This document shows, in pieces, positions 9,333 through 18,997 of a DNA stretch of 64,000 nt. The position numbers and the translations under genes were made by a program. How positions within the stretch are numbered: the stretch's first letter is position 1; every line of letters begins with the position of its first letter. The stretch is from Nocardioides sp. B-3 (GTDB taxonomy: Bacteria; Actinomycetota; Actinomycetes; Propionibacteriales; Nocardioidaceae). Below the pieces are notes generated by a model. That model saw only the letters and a program-made list of their open reading frames with translations, searched no databases and was not told where the DNA came from. The DNA lies in contig NZ_CP087968.1 of the NCBI RefSeq assembly GCF_024703895.1, forward strand, positions 3,968,001 to 4,032,000, given 5' to 3'.

Positions 9333-10707
9333 GCCGACGCCTCCGGTCCGTACGGCGACGGGAGATCGTGCTCGCCGGCCCGCCAGCGTCGCGCCATGGA
9401 GCGGAGAGTGACGATCGCGGCAGTGGTCATGCCGGCGTACACGATGATCGTCCCGGTCAGGCTCCACCAGATCCGGGGGCTGTCCCCGGCCGCCTCGGTC
9501 GTGCGCAGCACCTGCCAGACCACCCGGGGTTGTCGGCCGACCTCGGTGGCGATCCAGCCGGCCTCGAGCGCGACCACGGCGAGCGGTCCGGCGAGCACCG
9601 CGAAGCGCAGGAACCAGCGGTTCTGGGTGAGGTCGCGCCGTCGCCAGCGCGCCAGCCAGAAGAGCACGGTGGAGCCGGCCAGCAGCGTGCCGAGGCCGAC
9701 CATCGTCTGGAAGGAGAGGTGCGTGAGGTTGACCGGCGGGTGCTCGTCCTCGGGGATCGTGTCGAGGCCGGGCACCGGCTTGTCGAAGCTGTTGCGCGCG
9801 ATCAGCGAGCCAATCTTGGGGATGTCGAAGTTGTAGCGGACCTCACCGTCGATGATCACCCCGCCGAGCCGCAGCGGGGCCGGCTGCTCGGTCGTCTCGG
9901 CCAGCTCGAAGGCCGCGAGCTTGGCCGGCTGGGTCTCGGCGACGCGCAGGCCGAGGATGTGTCCCACGAACGGCTGGGTGATCGCGGCCACCGTTGCGAA
10001 GGCGAACGGCACGAGGAACCCCAGCCGGTGGTGGCGGTCTCGGCGGCCGCGCAGCATGCCGGCGGCGTACACCCCCCGCGACGGCGAAGCCGACGACGAC
10101 GTAGGCGCCGACCCACATGTGGGCGAACATCAGCCAGACGCCGTCGTTGAACATCGCGGCCCACGGATCGACGTCGGTGACCTCCCCGTTGACCATCCGG
10201 AAGCCGGCCGGGTTGTTCATCCAGGGCGTTGACGGCGAGCACGCAGAAGGTGCCGACGACACCGGCGACCATCATCGGGACCAGCATGAAGAGGTGGACG
10301 CGTGGCGGCATCCGGTTCCAGCCGTAGAGGTAGATGCCGAGGAAGATCGCCTCGATGAAGAAGGACAGGCCCTCGAACGCGAAGGGCAGTCCGAGCACGT
10401 CACCGAAGGGGCCCATCAGGCCCGGCCACAGCAGACCCATCTCGAAGCTGAGCACGGTGCCGGAGACGGCCCCGATCGCGAACAGCACGGCCGAGACCTT
10501 GGACCACCGCTTCGCGAGCTCCAGCGCGTCCGCGTCGCCGCGCATCACGCCGCGCCAGTGCACGACGAAGATCATTGCCGGGAAGGCGACTCCGAAGCAG
10601 GCCGGGATGATGTGCCAGCCGAGCGATATGGCCATCTGGTTGCGGGCCGGCATGAGGCCCGCCGGGTCGGTGGCGAGGGCGGTGATGATCTCTGTCGAGA
10701 AGTTCAC
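9329..10707 (-). CDS. cydA: cytochrome bd oxidase subunit I CydA (two frameshifts)
   Basis: CydA carries hemes b558, b595 and d and the quinol site. The start is GTG 10707 (VNFSTEIITA). The conserved axial His lies in SLGWHIIPACFGVAFPA. Further motifs are VLSFEMGLLWPGLMGPFGD and PFAFEGLSFFIEAIFLGIYL, then VNAWMNNPAGFRMVNGEV, which is broken by an inserted base in a CCAGG site at 10221-10226. After a second shift near 10073 come PFVGHILGLRVAETQP and TEVGRQPRVVWQVLRTTEA, the last corresponding to the GRQPW motif. The quinol loop looks short, as in actinobacterial enzymes. Corrected length is about 459 residues. The stop overlaps cydB by four bases. Confidence 0.95.
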
Positions 10708-10721
10708 ATGAGCATGCTAAC

Positions 10722-10749
10722 CCCGCTTGTGCATTTTTTCACAAGCGGG
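10722..10749 (-). terminator. hairpin between M20 peptidase gene and cydA
   Basis: A perfect 10-bp stem, CCCGCTTGTG (10722-10731) against CACAAGCGGG (10740-10749), encloses an 8-base loop with six T on the plus strand. It lies between the M20 stop and the cydA start, both minus strand, so it most likely ends the peptidase transcript. There is no U tract after the stem in that direction. Confidence 0.65.
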
Positions 10750-10759
10750 TCTCCCTGGC

Positions 10760-12078
10760 TCAGACTCGGTCGAGGAACCGGTCGAAGACCCGGGCGCCGA
10801 ACTCCAGCGCGTCCACCGGCACCCGCTCGTCGACGCCGTGGAAGAGCGCGGTGAAGTCGAGGTCGGCGGGCAGGCGGAGCGGCGCGAAGCCGTAGGAGCG
10901 CATCCCCAGCTTGTTGAAGTGCTTCGCGTCGGTCCCCCGCTCATGAGGTACGGCGCCACGACGGCGTCCGGATCCTCCGCGAGCAGCGAGCGGGTCATCG
11001 CGGCCACCGGGTCGCCCTCGTAGGGCGTCTCCCGGGGCTGCTGGTGCGAGAGGAAGTCGATCTCGATGCCGTCGCCGGCGAGCTCGCGCAGGGTGTCGAA
11101 GAACTCGTCCTCGTAGCCCGGCAGGAAGCGGCCGTCGATGTGCGCGGTGGCCTCGGTGGGGATGACGTTGACCTTGTAGCCCGCGCCGAGCTGCGTCGGG
11201 TTGGCGGTGTTGCGGATGACGGCACCGAGCATCCGGGCCGCGCTGCCGAACTCCTCGATCAGTGCCTCCGCGTTCTCCGGGGTGGCCTCGGTGCCGGCGA
11301 TGTCGGCGACCGCAGCGAGCAGCACCTCCATGGTCGGGGTGAGCCGGACCGGCCACTGGTGCGCGCCGATGCGCGCGACCGCGCCCGAGAGCCGGGTGAC
11401 GGCGTTGTCGGAGTTGATCATCGAGCCGTGCCCGGCCCGACCGCGGGCGGTCAGCTTCATCCGTGCCATGCCCTTCTCGGCGGCCTCGATCAGGTAGACC
11501 CGGCGGCCGCGGACCGTGGCGCTGAACCCGCCCACCTCGCCGATCGCCTCGGTGCAGTCGGCGATCTCGTCGGGGTGGTCGTTGACGATCACCTCGGCGC
11601 CCTTGTGGCCGCCCGCCTCCTCGTCGGCGGTCAGGCAGATCACGACCTCGCGCTCCGGCGCTGCGCCGGTCCGCGCCCGGGCGCGGACCACGCTGAGCAG
11701 CATCGCGTCGAAGTCCTTCATGTCGACCGCGCCACGACCCCACACGAAGCCGTCCTTGATCTCGCCGGAGAACGGGTCGACCTGCCAGTCCTCCGCTGCG
11801 GCGGGCACGACGTCGAGGTGGCCGTGGACGAGCAGCGGGGCTCGCCCGTCTCCCCCCGCCCCAGCGCGGACGAGCGAGGTCCGGCCCGGCTCGGGCTCGT
11901 AGAGGCGGGACTCGATGCCGACCTCGTCGAGCAGCCCTGCGGCGTACTCCGCGGCCTTGCGCTCCCCCGGGCCGGCACTGTCGCCGTAGTTGCTGGTGTC
12001 GATCCGGATCAGGTCCCGACACAGCTCGACGACCTCTGCGGCGGGGTCGTAGGTCCGGCTTTCCGAGGTCTGCGACAT
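10760..12078 (-). CDS. M20/M25/M40 family metallopeptidase (one frameshift)
   Basis: A di-zinc aminoacylase or dipeptidase-type hydrolase of about 439 residues acting in the cytoplasm. Metal and catalytic motifs are clear: LLVHGHLDVVPAAAEDW (His and catalytic Asp), GRGAVDMKDFDAML (bridging Asp) and CLTADEEAGGHKGAE (general-base Glu and metal Glu). The dimerisation-domain His is in RGRAGHGSMIN. The last metal His lies in SGGTDAKHFNKLG, readable only after correcting a base lost in a G run near 10935. The end is FGARVFDRFLDRV. ATG 12078 (MSQTSESRTYDP) was chosen over an upstream in-frame start that would enter unrelated sequence. Substrate unknown; family members include dipeptidases, ArgE and DapE-like enzymes. 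Confidence 0.9.
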
Positions 12079-12168
12079 GTCCTCATCCTGCCTCGCAATG
12101 GGGGCATTCCACAGGGTCACCCCGATGAGGGAGTTTGCCGCCCGTCTTGCTACTGTTTCCCAGCACTC

Positions 12169-12253
12169 GTCCGGGTGGCGGAATTGGCAGACGCGCTAGC
12201 TTGAGGTGCTAGTGCCCGTATTAGGGCGTGGGGGTTCAAGTCCCCCTCGGACA
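12169..12253 (+). tRNA. tRNA-Leu(GAG)
   Basis: Class II tRNA. The acceptor 5' strand is GTCCGGG (12169-12175), the D arm is GGCGGAATTGGCAGAC, the anticodon stem CTAGC/GCTAG encloses TTGAGGT (anticodon GAG), there is a long variable arm, and the T arm is GGGGG-TTCAAGT with a C run. The C run has five bases where stem plus acceptor strand need six, consistent with a lost base in a homopolymer. No CCA is encoded. Confidence 0.93.
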
Positions 12254-12286
12254 CTGAGAAGGCTCCGGCTCCACGGGGCCTTTTCT

Positions 12287-13438
12287 TCATTTCGGCAGGC
12301 GCATCGATGCGACGGACCGCACCAGCCGTCGAACGTGCGCGGGCTCCAGCCCGTGAGCTGCTGCCAGCGATCTAGGCGGTACGTCACCGAGTTGGCGTGC
12401 AGATGCAGGGAGCGCGCGGCCGCGCTCACCGAGAATCCGTTGTCCGCAAATGCCGGGACGGCCTCGGCGAGGTGCGCCTGATCGTTCGCCACCTCCAACC
12501 CCCGTGCGAGCAGCGACGCACACTGCTCGGGGTGGGCGGCCAGCAGGGCTGTCGGCCAGACGACGTCGAACGAGGCCACGGCGCCGGGCCCCGCCGTGCG
12601 TAGCGCGAGCCGCGCGTCTTCGATGGTGGCGGCGGCGCCGGGCATCCCGGCCCGAGACATGCCGATGCCGATCCTCGTCCCCGTCACACGCGCAAGAAGT
12701 GCGTCCACCACGGGCGCGGTCGAGCTGCCTTGGGTGAGGATCACGACCGGGTCCCCCACTCGGCTGCACTGGACCGTGTCGAGGTGGCCGGCCGGGGGTG
12801 CGGCGGCTGCGCTCCGTGGCGTGCTGGAAGGACTCCACGTCGAGCTCGTTCCACCCCTCAGCGGGTGCGAGCACGGCAACGAAGGGGGTCGCGAGGTCGA
12901 AGCCGATCCCGGTCGCGAGCCCCTCGAGGTCTTCCGGGGTGACCGCGGGCCAGCGGCTCAACGCCTCGATGAAGCGGTAGCGCAGTCCCGCTCGAACTGC
13001 CTGCGCACTGCGCGTCGCCTCACCGTGTCCGTCGGCGACCGCCGAGGTGAGGACGTGCACGTTGTCCCACAACCAGCTGGAGGCCTCGAGCAGCGCGGGT
13101 CCGGCGTCGTCGCCCTTCTCGACCAGCCCGGACCAGATCGCCTTGAGACCGAGGTGATAGCTCTGGACGACGTCTTGCAAGGTCATCCCCTGCTGGGCCC
13201 GCCGCTTCCCCAGCTCGCGGGTCTCGGCGACCAAGGTGTCGGGCAAGGAGGCGCCGTGTGCCGGGCAGTCGAGCATGATGACGAACTCGGCGCGGATGTA
13301 GGCGTACTGGTCCTCGAACGCGACGCTGGCGTAGGCCGGCACCACGTGTCGAATGCGCTCGACGAGGCGCTGGACGACGTCGTCGAGGTCTGCCTCGACC
13401 CGGGCGCAGACAGCGACCATCGTGTCGTCCGGGCTCAT
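12287..13438 (-). CDS. PucR-family transcriptional regulator (two or more frameshifts)
   Basis: PucR/CdaR-type activators have an N-terminal sensory part and a C-terminal helix-turn-helix (HTH_30). Here the C-terminal FSVSAAARSLHLHANSVTYR and LDRWQQLTGWSP show that HTH. The first 260 residues contain the RsbRD-like segment LGKRRAQQGMTLQDVVQSYH and a GGDEF-like middle (DPVVILTQGSS, RIGIGMSRAG). Shifts are at about 12800 and near 12336, after which the chain ends VRSVASMRLPK. ATG 13438 is set by a strong ribosome site (AAGGAGGA six bases upstream). It is divergent from the DUF3311/symporter/amidohydrolase operon by 118 bases and probably controls it; the ligand is unknown but may be the transported compound. 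Confidence 0.88.
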   Translation of the reverse strand: MSPDDTMVAVCARVEADLDDVVQRLVERIRHVVPAYASVAFEDQYAYIRAEFVIMLDCPAHGASLPDTLVAETRELGKRRAQQGMTLQDVVQSYHLGLKAIWSGLVEKGDDAGPALLEASSWLWDNVHVLTSAVADGHGEATRSAQAVRAGLRYRFIEALSRWPAVTPEDLEGLATGIGFDLATPFVAVLAPAEGWNELDVESFQHATERSRRTPGRPPRHGPVQPSGGPGRDPHPRQLDRARGGRTSCACDGDEDRHRHVSGRDARRRRHHRRRAARATHGGARRRGLVRRRLADSPAGRPPRAVCVAARTGVGGGERSGAPRRGRPGICGQRILGERGRALPASARQLGDVPPRSLAAAHGLEPAHVRRLVRSVASMRLPK

Positions 13439-13556
13439 GGCTCCTCCTTGGTGATTTTCACGAAGTCTGCCCCACAATCTCGTGCAATCACAGTGGCCCT
13501 CTCGACGTGACCGAGCCCACACTGGACGGCATCCCCTGACTCATCTGGAGCTGATC

Positions 13557-13793
13557 ATGTCCAACGAACTCAAGAGCGTCCTGCTCTCCATGGGGGTGCC
13601 CTTCGCGGGTGTCCTTGGTGGAATCCTCATATTTGCCCACTCGACGGCGCAGGTCGCGGGCTTCCCCGTTCTCTTCGCCCGGCTCTTCTTGTGGATGCCC
13701 CTCACGGCGCTGTGCATCCACCTCGCGTGGAAGTGGTTCGACGAGGCGGAGTATGTCGCTCGCGAGTCGCAGGACGCGGAGGAGCCCGCATGA
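13557..13793 (+). CDS. DUF3311-type small membrane subunit
   Basis: A 78-residue protein with two hydrophobic helices (VPFAGVLGGILIFAH and VLFARLFLWMPLTALCIHLA) and a charged end DEAEYVARESQDAEEPA. Small proteins of this kind (DUF3311/YhdT-like) are regularly encoded just before sodium:solute symporters and are thought to be accessory subunits. The GFPVLFARLFLWMPLTA stretch matches the usual GFPFFYWYQLLWVPL-like pattern. ATG 13557 follows a CTGGAG ribosome site; upstream in-frame starts lack one. The stop overlaps the symporter ATG (ATGA), which supports coupled synthesis. Confidence 0.8.
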   Translation: MSNELKSVLLSMGVPFAGVLGGILIFAHSTAQVAGFPVLFARLFLWMPLTALCIHLAWKWFDEAEYVARESQDAEEPA

Positions 13794-15297
13794 TCCTCCT
13801 GACCTTCAGCCTCGTCCCGGGCGCCGCTCTCGCGGCCGGCTTCATGTCGCGACGCGCGAGCACCTCCGACATCGACGACTACCTCGTCGGCGGCCGGTCG
13901 TTCGGCCCGATCCCGGTCTTCGTGCTCGGCGCCGGCGAGGCCTACAGCATCGGCACGCTGCTCGGGTTTCCCGGCGGCGTCTACGCCTTCGGCTCCAACT
14001 TCGGCGTCTGGTTCATCGCCTACATCCTGCTCGCCTACCCCATCGGCTACTGGCTGGCGCCCTACCTCTGGCAGGCGGGCAAGCGGTACGGCGCCATGAC
14101 CCTGCCGGACGCTGCCGGCTCCCACTTCCGCTCGCGCACCCCGGAGCTGACGATCGCGATCTCCTCGGTGATCTTCCTGATCCCCCCGGGGGCAGCTCCA
14201 GCTGACCGGTCTCCGGGTGGCGATGAGTGCGCTGGGGATCCGGATCGACCCGACCGCCGCGGTGCTCGCCGGCGCCGGGTTGACCATGGTGTTCCTGCTG
14301 CTGTCGGGCGTGCGTGCGCCAGCCTTCGTCTCCTTCGTCAAGGACGGCGCCCTGCTCCTCGGCGCGATCCTCGTCGGGCTCGCGGCGGTGGCCAAGTCCG
14401 ACGGCACGACCGCGCTGTTCGACAAGGCCGCCGCGGCAGGAGCCGTCCCGGCGACGCACTACACGCTGGAAGGTCCCTCGCTGACGTTCACGATGACCAC
14501 GATCGTCTTCCGTGCCATGGGCTTCTTCGTCTTCCCCTTCATCGTGCAAGCGATCTTCTCGGCCAGTCCGAGGGCACCCTCAAGCGCGCCGCCCGCTTCA
14601 ACCCGCTCTACATGTTGATGTATCCCTTCCTCGGTCGCCGCGGCCTTCGCGGCCGTGGCCCTGCTGCCCGAGAAGCTCGAGGGACCGGCGTCCAACCGGG
14701 GCCCTGCTCCAGCTCTCCCGCCCGGTGCTGCCCGACTGGCTGACCGGCCTCGTCGCCGGTGGCGCCGCGCTGTGCGCGATCGTCGTCCTGTGCGGCTCCG
14801 CGCTGGGCATCGGCTCGCTGGTGTCGCGCAACATCATCCGTGGGATCCCCGCCGAGAAGCAGCGCACCTGGGGTCCGGGGCGTGATCTTCGCCTACCTCG
14901 TCATCTCACTGATCCTGACCCCGGAGCTGCCCTCGCTCCTGCTCACGCTGGTCAACACGTCCTACTACGGCGTCACCCAGTGCGCTGATCGTGTTCCTCG
15001 CGATGATCTTCGGCTGGCAGGTCCGCCCGATCGCGCTCGCGGCCGGTGTCATCGTCGGTGACGTGCTCGTGCTGGCGATGTTCCCCGGTGCAGGAGGGCG
15101 CCTCGACCCCGCCGTGGTGGGTCGAGCACGGCCTCAACATCGGGTTCCCGGCCCTGCTCGTCAACGGCGCCGTCGTGGTCGTCAGCCGGGTCGTGTGGCC
15201 TGCGGAGCACCCGGTCCCCGGTCTGCGGTCGCTGCGCCCGCGTGCCCACTCCACCATCAACCGACCCGTCGAGGTCGTGGCGGTGGAGGCGCGATGA
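13790..15297 (+). CDS. sodium:solute symporter, SSS family (many frameshifts)
   Basis: A sodium-coupled permease of about 502 residues, the usual SSS length. The N-terminal RRASTSDIDDYLVGGRSFGP is the hallmark, followed by VFVLGAGEAYSIGTLLGFPG and YWLAPYLWQAGKRYGAMTLP. Reading then changes frame near 14190, 14565, 14640, 14700, 14880, 14985 and 15100. The pieces cover LGIRIDPTAAVLAGAGLTMV, VFRAMGFFVFPFIVQAIFSA, RAARFNPLYMLMYP, the segment around GLVAGGAALCAIVVLCGSAL and GLNIGFPALLVNGAVVVVSR. It is the most damaged gene in the window, probably because of its dense G/C runs. Substrate unknown; the downstream amidohydrolase suggests an amide, ureide or related nitrogen compound. The stop overlaps the amidohydrolase start. 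Confidence 0.85.
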
Positions 15298-16879
15298 GCG
15301 ACCTGCTCCTCGTCGGCGCCGACGTGGTGACGATGGACCCGGGCCGACCGTCGGCGGAAGCCATCCCGGTCAGGGACGGCATGGTGGTGGCCGTCGGCAC
15401 CGAGGCTGAGGTTGCCGGCCGTGCACCCGCCGACGCCGATCGGCTCGACCTCGAGGGGGCAACCGTCGTCCCCGGCCTCATCGAGTCCCACGTCCACCCG
15501 GCCTACACCGGCCTCACCGACCTGTGGGCCGACTGCCGCTCCCCCGGCGTCGCGAGCATCGCCGACCTGCAGGCAGCCCCGGGCGGCACTGCCCGTCGAG
15601 GACGGCGCGTGGGTGCGCGGTTGGGGGTACGACGACACACTGATCGCCGAGGGTCGCCATCCGACCCGCGACGACCTCGACGCGGTCAGCGACACCCAGC
15701 CCGTGATCGTCTCGCACATCTCCGGACACTTCTCCGGTCGCCAACACCGTCGCGTTGGGGCTGGCGGGCGTCGACGAGGAGACGATCGCCGTCGACGACC
15801 CGCGGTTCCCTCGCGCTGCGTCCGGGCGCCTCACCGGCATGGCTCGGGAGATCGACGCCGTGAGCCGGTGCTCGCGGCGGTCCCCGCCCCGGGGCGACAC
15901 CGACCTCGAGGACGCACTGCTCCGGGCCCTGACCCGCGCCCGCGAGCGCGGGATCACCACGGTGCACGACCCGGGGGTGGGCCTGATCGGCGGTCCCGAG
16001 GAGCTCGCTGCCTACCGTCGGCTCGACAGTGCTGGCCGGCTCCCGGTCCGCGTGGTCGGCTTCCTGCGGGGAGACATCGCCCGTGCCGGTGGCACCGTCT
16101 TCGAGTCCGCGGGACGGGCTCAGGGACGATTCCGCCTCGCCGGCGCCAAGTTCTGGGCCGATGGCTCGATCCAAGGGCTCTCGGCGGCCCTGCGGGCGCC
16201 GTACCTCTGCGACCCGGGGCACCACGGCGACCTGCTCCAGCCGCAGCCAGAGCTGGACGCGATGGTGGCACCTGTCGCGGCGGCTGGCGGACAGCTGGCC
16301 GTGCACGCCAACGGGGATGCTGCCGTCAGCGCCGCGTTGACCGCGATCTCCCGCGCTCAGGACTCGACGGACGACCCCCGCCACCGGATCGAGCACTGCC
16401 GGGTGACGAGTGCGTCCGATCTCGACGCGTTGAAGAAGGCAGGCGTCGGGGTGAGCTTCTTCGTCAACCACGTCTACTTCTGGGGTGACCGTCACCGCGA
16501 CCGGTTCCTCGGCGAGGAGCGCAGCGGGTTCCTCGATCCACTGGCCTCCGCGGACGCCGCCGGGCTGCGGTTCGGACTGCACTCCGACTGCCCCATCACT
16601 CCGATGGATCCGCTGGCGACCATCCGCACAGCGGTCAACCGGCTCACCAGCGGTGGGTCGGTGCTCGGCCCGGACGAGCGTATCGGCGTGCACCGCGCAC
16701 TGAAGGCGATGACCGTCGACAGCGCCTACCCGGTGCACGAGGAAGGTCTCGTCGGCACGATCGCCCCCGGGATGCGGGCCGACCCGGTCGTCCTCGACGG
16801 GCCACTCTCAGCGGTCGCTGACGCAGCCGCCCCCATGCCGAAGCCGATCCGCGTCATGGTCGGCGGCAGCTGGGACTGA
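15294..16879 (+). CDS. amidohydrolase family protein, YtcJ type (frameshifted)
   Basis: A metal-dependent TIM-barrel hydrolase of about 528 residues. It starts MSDLLLVGADVVTMDPGRPS and shows the barrel's first metal motif PGLIESHVHPAYTG. After shifts near 15590 and 15745 it continues with ALTRARERGITTVHDPG, AKFWADGSIQGLSAAL, AVHANGDAAVSAAL (metal His), HRIEHCRVTSASDLDAL and FGLHSDCPITPMDPL (catalytic Asp), the typical order for YtcJ-like enzymes. The exact substrate (an N-acyl amide, ureide or similar) is not predictable. It closes the operon with DUF3311 and the symporter, so uptake and hydrolysis of one compound under PucR control is the simplest reading. Confidence 0.88.
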
Positions 16880-16924
16880 CCTGCCTGTTGCCAAGGGCAC
16901 TCCGGTCGATGCACCGTGGAAGGC

Positions 16925-17499
16925 ATGCGGCAGCTGCTGGTGGACTTCATCACCTCGCTCGAGGGCTGCGCGTCGGCGGAGGGCTGGCCGGGCTTCTGGG
17001 GGATGGAGGGCCCGGAATACCTCGGCTGGCTGGCGGAAGCCCCCGAACGCGACTGGACCATGCTCATGGGAGCGAAGACCTACCGACTGATGTCGGGCTT
17101 CGCCGCGACCGGCGAGGAAGGGCTCGACGAGCTCAACCAGGGCGCGCAAGGTCGTCTTCTCCTCGACCCTGACCGAGCCGCTGGAGTGGGCCAACACCGA
17201 GCTGGTGTCGACCGACCCGATCGAGGCCGTGCGGTCGATGAAGGCGGACGGCGAGCACGACCTGCGCACGATCGGCAGCCTCACCCTGTGCCGGTCGCTG
17301 CTCGAGGCCGGCCTCGGTGGACCGCTTCCGCACGGTGATCTTCCCGGTCGTCACCGGCAGGACCGGCAGCGAGCGGATCTACGAGGGCTGGCCCGACGTC
17401 GGGCTCGAGCTGGTGGACAGTCGGCTCTTCGACGGCAAGCTGCAGCTGCTGGAGTATGTCCCGACGGTGCTCGACGGCCCGCCGGTGCCGAAATTGTAG
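16925..17499 (+). CDS. dihydrofolate reductase family (RibD C-terminal domain) protein, two frameshifts
   Basis: A roughly 191-residue NADPH-binding reductase of the RibD-C/DHFR fold. The start MRQLLVDFITSLEGCASAEG and the middle LMGAKTYRLMSGF correspond to the first strand and the nucleotide-site helix. An inserted G in a CCAGG site at 17137-17142 hides KVVFSSTLTEPLEWANTEL, and a second shift near 17315 precedes FRTVIFPVVTGRTGSERIYE. The end ELVDSRLFDGKLQLLEYVPT is typical. ATG 16925 was preferred to GTG 16916 because GGAAGG lies just before it. Members are mostly uncharacterised and should not be called a folate enzyme. A relative lies at 19435-20028 on the other strand. Confidence 0.82.
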
Positions 17500-17533
17500 A
17501 ACCGCCCACGGTCTCGGGTCCGTAGGCGGTTCT
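17498..17533 (+). terminator. hairpin after the reductase gene
   Basis: A 14-bp stem with one mismatch, AGAACCGCCCACGG (17498-17511) against CCGTAGGCGGTTCT (17520-17533), encloses 8 bases. It begins at the stop codon of the upstream gene and precedes a convergent gene. No T tract follows, as is common in high-GC actinobacteria. Confidence 0.7.
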
Positions 17534-17598
17534 GATGGAAAGGTACGCCGCGGAAAATCCTCAATTCAAGAACATCTGATCCACGGCTGATCCACAGA

Positions 17599-17989
17599 TC
17601 AGAACAGCTGCGCGAGGGCGGTGCTGATCTCGACGTGGCGGACCAGGGAAGGCGCGCTCGTCCAGGCGCTTGCGACGCAGCCAGCCCGTCACCTCGTCGT
17701 TGCACTTGCTGGCGTTGCACGAACCGCACGCCGGCGCGATGTTGTCGAGCGTGTATCGCCCGCCGCGGGAGATCGGGAGCACACAGTCCTTCTGCAAGGG
17801 CTTGTCGGTCGCGCGGCAGTAGGCGCAGCCGCCCCACGCCTCCCGGAGAGCTGACCATTCCGCGACGCTGAGGTCGTGCTCCACGGCGTCCATCCGGCGC
17901 TTCCGCTTGCGGGCGGCCCTCGCCGTGACGACTCCGACTGACCGCCATTCCCACAGCCTAGGGGTCTGCTCCGACGTGAACCTGCTCAC
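17599..17989 (-). CDS. HNH-like nuclease domain protein (one frameshift)
   Basis: A small basic protein (about 130 residues) with a zinc-finger HNH fold. CAYCRATDKPLQKDC supplies the first Cys pair, then VLPISRGGRYTLDN, then PACGSCNASKCNDE with the second Cys pair and the distal Asn. In the canonical D-H motif of HNH nucleases the His is the general base; here the position reads D-C, so activity is uncertain. The N-terminal half is Arg/Lys-rich (ARAARKRKRRMDAVEHDLS), suiting nucleic-acid binding. An inserted G in a CCAGG site at 17643-17648 hides the true end VRHVEISTALAQLF. The start is uncertain: GTG 17989 (VSRFTSEQTPRLWEWRS) is my choice. No mobile-element context surrounds it. Confidence 0.7.
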
Positions 17990-18210
17990 GCGCCGGGCGC
18001 CGTACGAGCGTGAAATCGCAGATTTCTGGCAGATCGGGATTCGACTTGCCCGCCGGCTCGTGTTGTCGTGGTGGGGCCGCAGGCTGTGCCCTCCGTCCGA
18101 GAGGCGCCTCCCCATCGTGAGGTGTTGTACGCCGCGGCCTCGACGCCCGCTCCCGTGGTGTCGCGTCCGAGCGCCCCCGATGGCGCAGAGAATCTCGTGA
18201 GGTCCTGCTC

Positions 18211-18991
18211 GTGCTTGCCACCAACAGAACAGCTCTCCGCGTAGTCGCCGCCATGGCGACGACCGCCCTTGCCTTCACCCTCGTGCCCGGCGCTGCCGTG
18301 GCTCAGGACACGGTCGACGTCCGCCTGAAGGTCGCCACCGCGCCGGCCGTCGAGGTGGCCGTCGCACCCCGCGTCTGGCCAAGCGAGCTGATCGAGGAGC
18401 AGGCCGTCGAGGTCGACGACAACGACATCGTCGAGGTCGTCCGCGACGGGCGCGAGGTCACCGGCGACAACAAGCGGGTGCGCGACGGCGACACGGTGCG
18501 CGTCGTCGCCGTCGAGCGCGAGCGCAAGACCAAGACCCAGTCCGTGCGCGCCGGTGTCGTCGAGGTGCCCACCACCGATCTCGCCCCGGGCCGCCGCAAG
18601 GTGGTGCGCGAGGGCCGCGCCGGAGTGCGGGAGGTCGTCGCCGTACGCACCTTCCACAACGGCGAAGCCGTGAAGTACCGTGTCGTCGACCGCACCATGG
18701 TCCGCGAGCCGCGGGCCCGCCGGGTGCTCGTCGGCCGCGAGCCGTGGTCCGTCCCGGGCACCGACGGCCTCAACTGGGGCGCGCTGGCCGACTGCGAGTC
18801 CGGTGGCAACCCGCGCGCGGTCAATCCGGCGGGCTACTACGGGCTCTACCAGTTCAACGTCGCCACGTGGCGCAGCGTCGGCGGCTCCGGCATGCCGCAC
18901 CTTGCGTCGGCCGGAGAGCAGACCTACCGCGCCAAGCTGCTCTACAAGGCCCGTGGCCGCTCCCCCGCCGAACTGCGGGCGCCTGCTCTGA
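18211..18991 (+). CDS. resuscitation-promoting-factor-like transglycosylase with G5 domain (one frameshift)
   Basis: A secreted muralytic enzyme of about 260 residues. A signal peptide (LRVVAAMATTALAFTLVPGA, cut near AVAQD) is followed by a DUF348-like region (APRVWPSELIEEQAVEVDDN), then a G5 domain (VPTTDLAPGRRKVVREGRAG to RVVDRTMVREPRARRVL). The C-terminal Rpf domain has NWGALADCESGGNPRAVNP with the catalytic Glu, GYYGLYQFNVATWRSVGG and HLASAGEQTYRAKLLYKARG. This order matches RpfB-type proteins, which cleave peptidoglycan and promote growth resumption. A shift in a C run near 18965 hides the true end NCGRLL (stop 18989-18991). I looked upstream for a c-di-AMP riboswitch, common before rpf genes, and could not see one. 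Confidence 0.88.
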
Positions 18992-18997
18992 GCGGGA

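Noticed and set aside
12196-12879. A PucR reading frame that continues through the tRNA-Leu gene to 12196
   Set aside because: The frame runs antisense over a perfect tRNA; the conserved C-terminus is better read by a shift near 12336 to the stop at 12287.
13790-15297. Symporter as a true pseudogene
   Set aside because: It has seven or so shifts but all parts of the protein are present in order with conserved segments, the start and stop overlap neighbours, and the density of G/C runs explains the errors.
17599-17989. HNH protein as part of a group II intron, intein or phage
   Set aside because: No reverse transcriptase, splice-type borders, integrase, terminase or attachment site is nearby.
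18000-18210. c-di-AMP (ydaO-type) riboswitch before the rpf-like gene
   Set aside because: Such riboswitches are common before actinobacterial rpf genes, but the conserved core elements were not visible here by eye; a covariance search would settle it.
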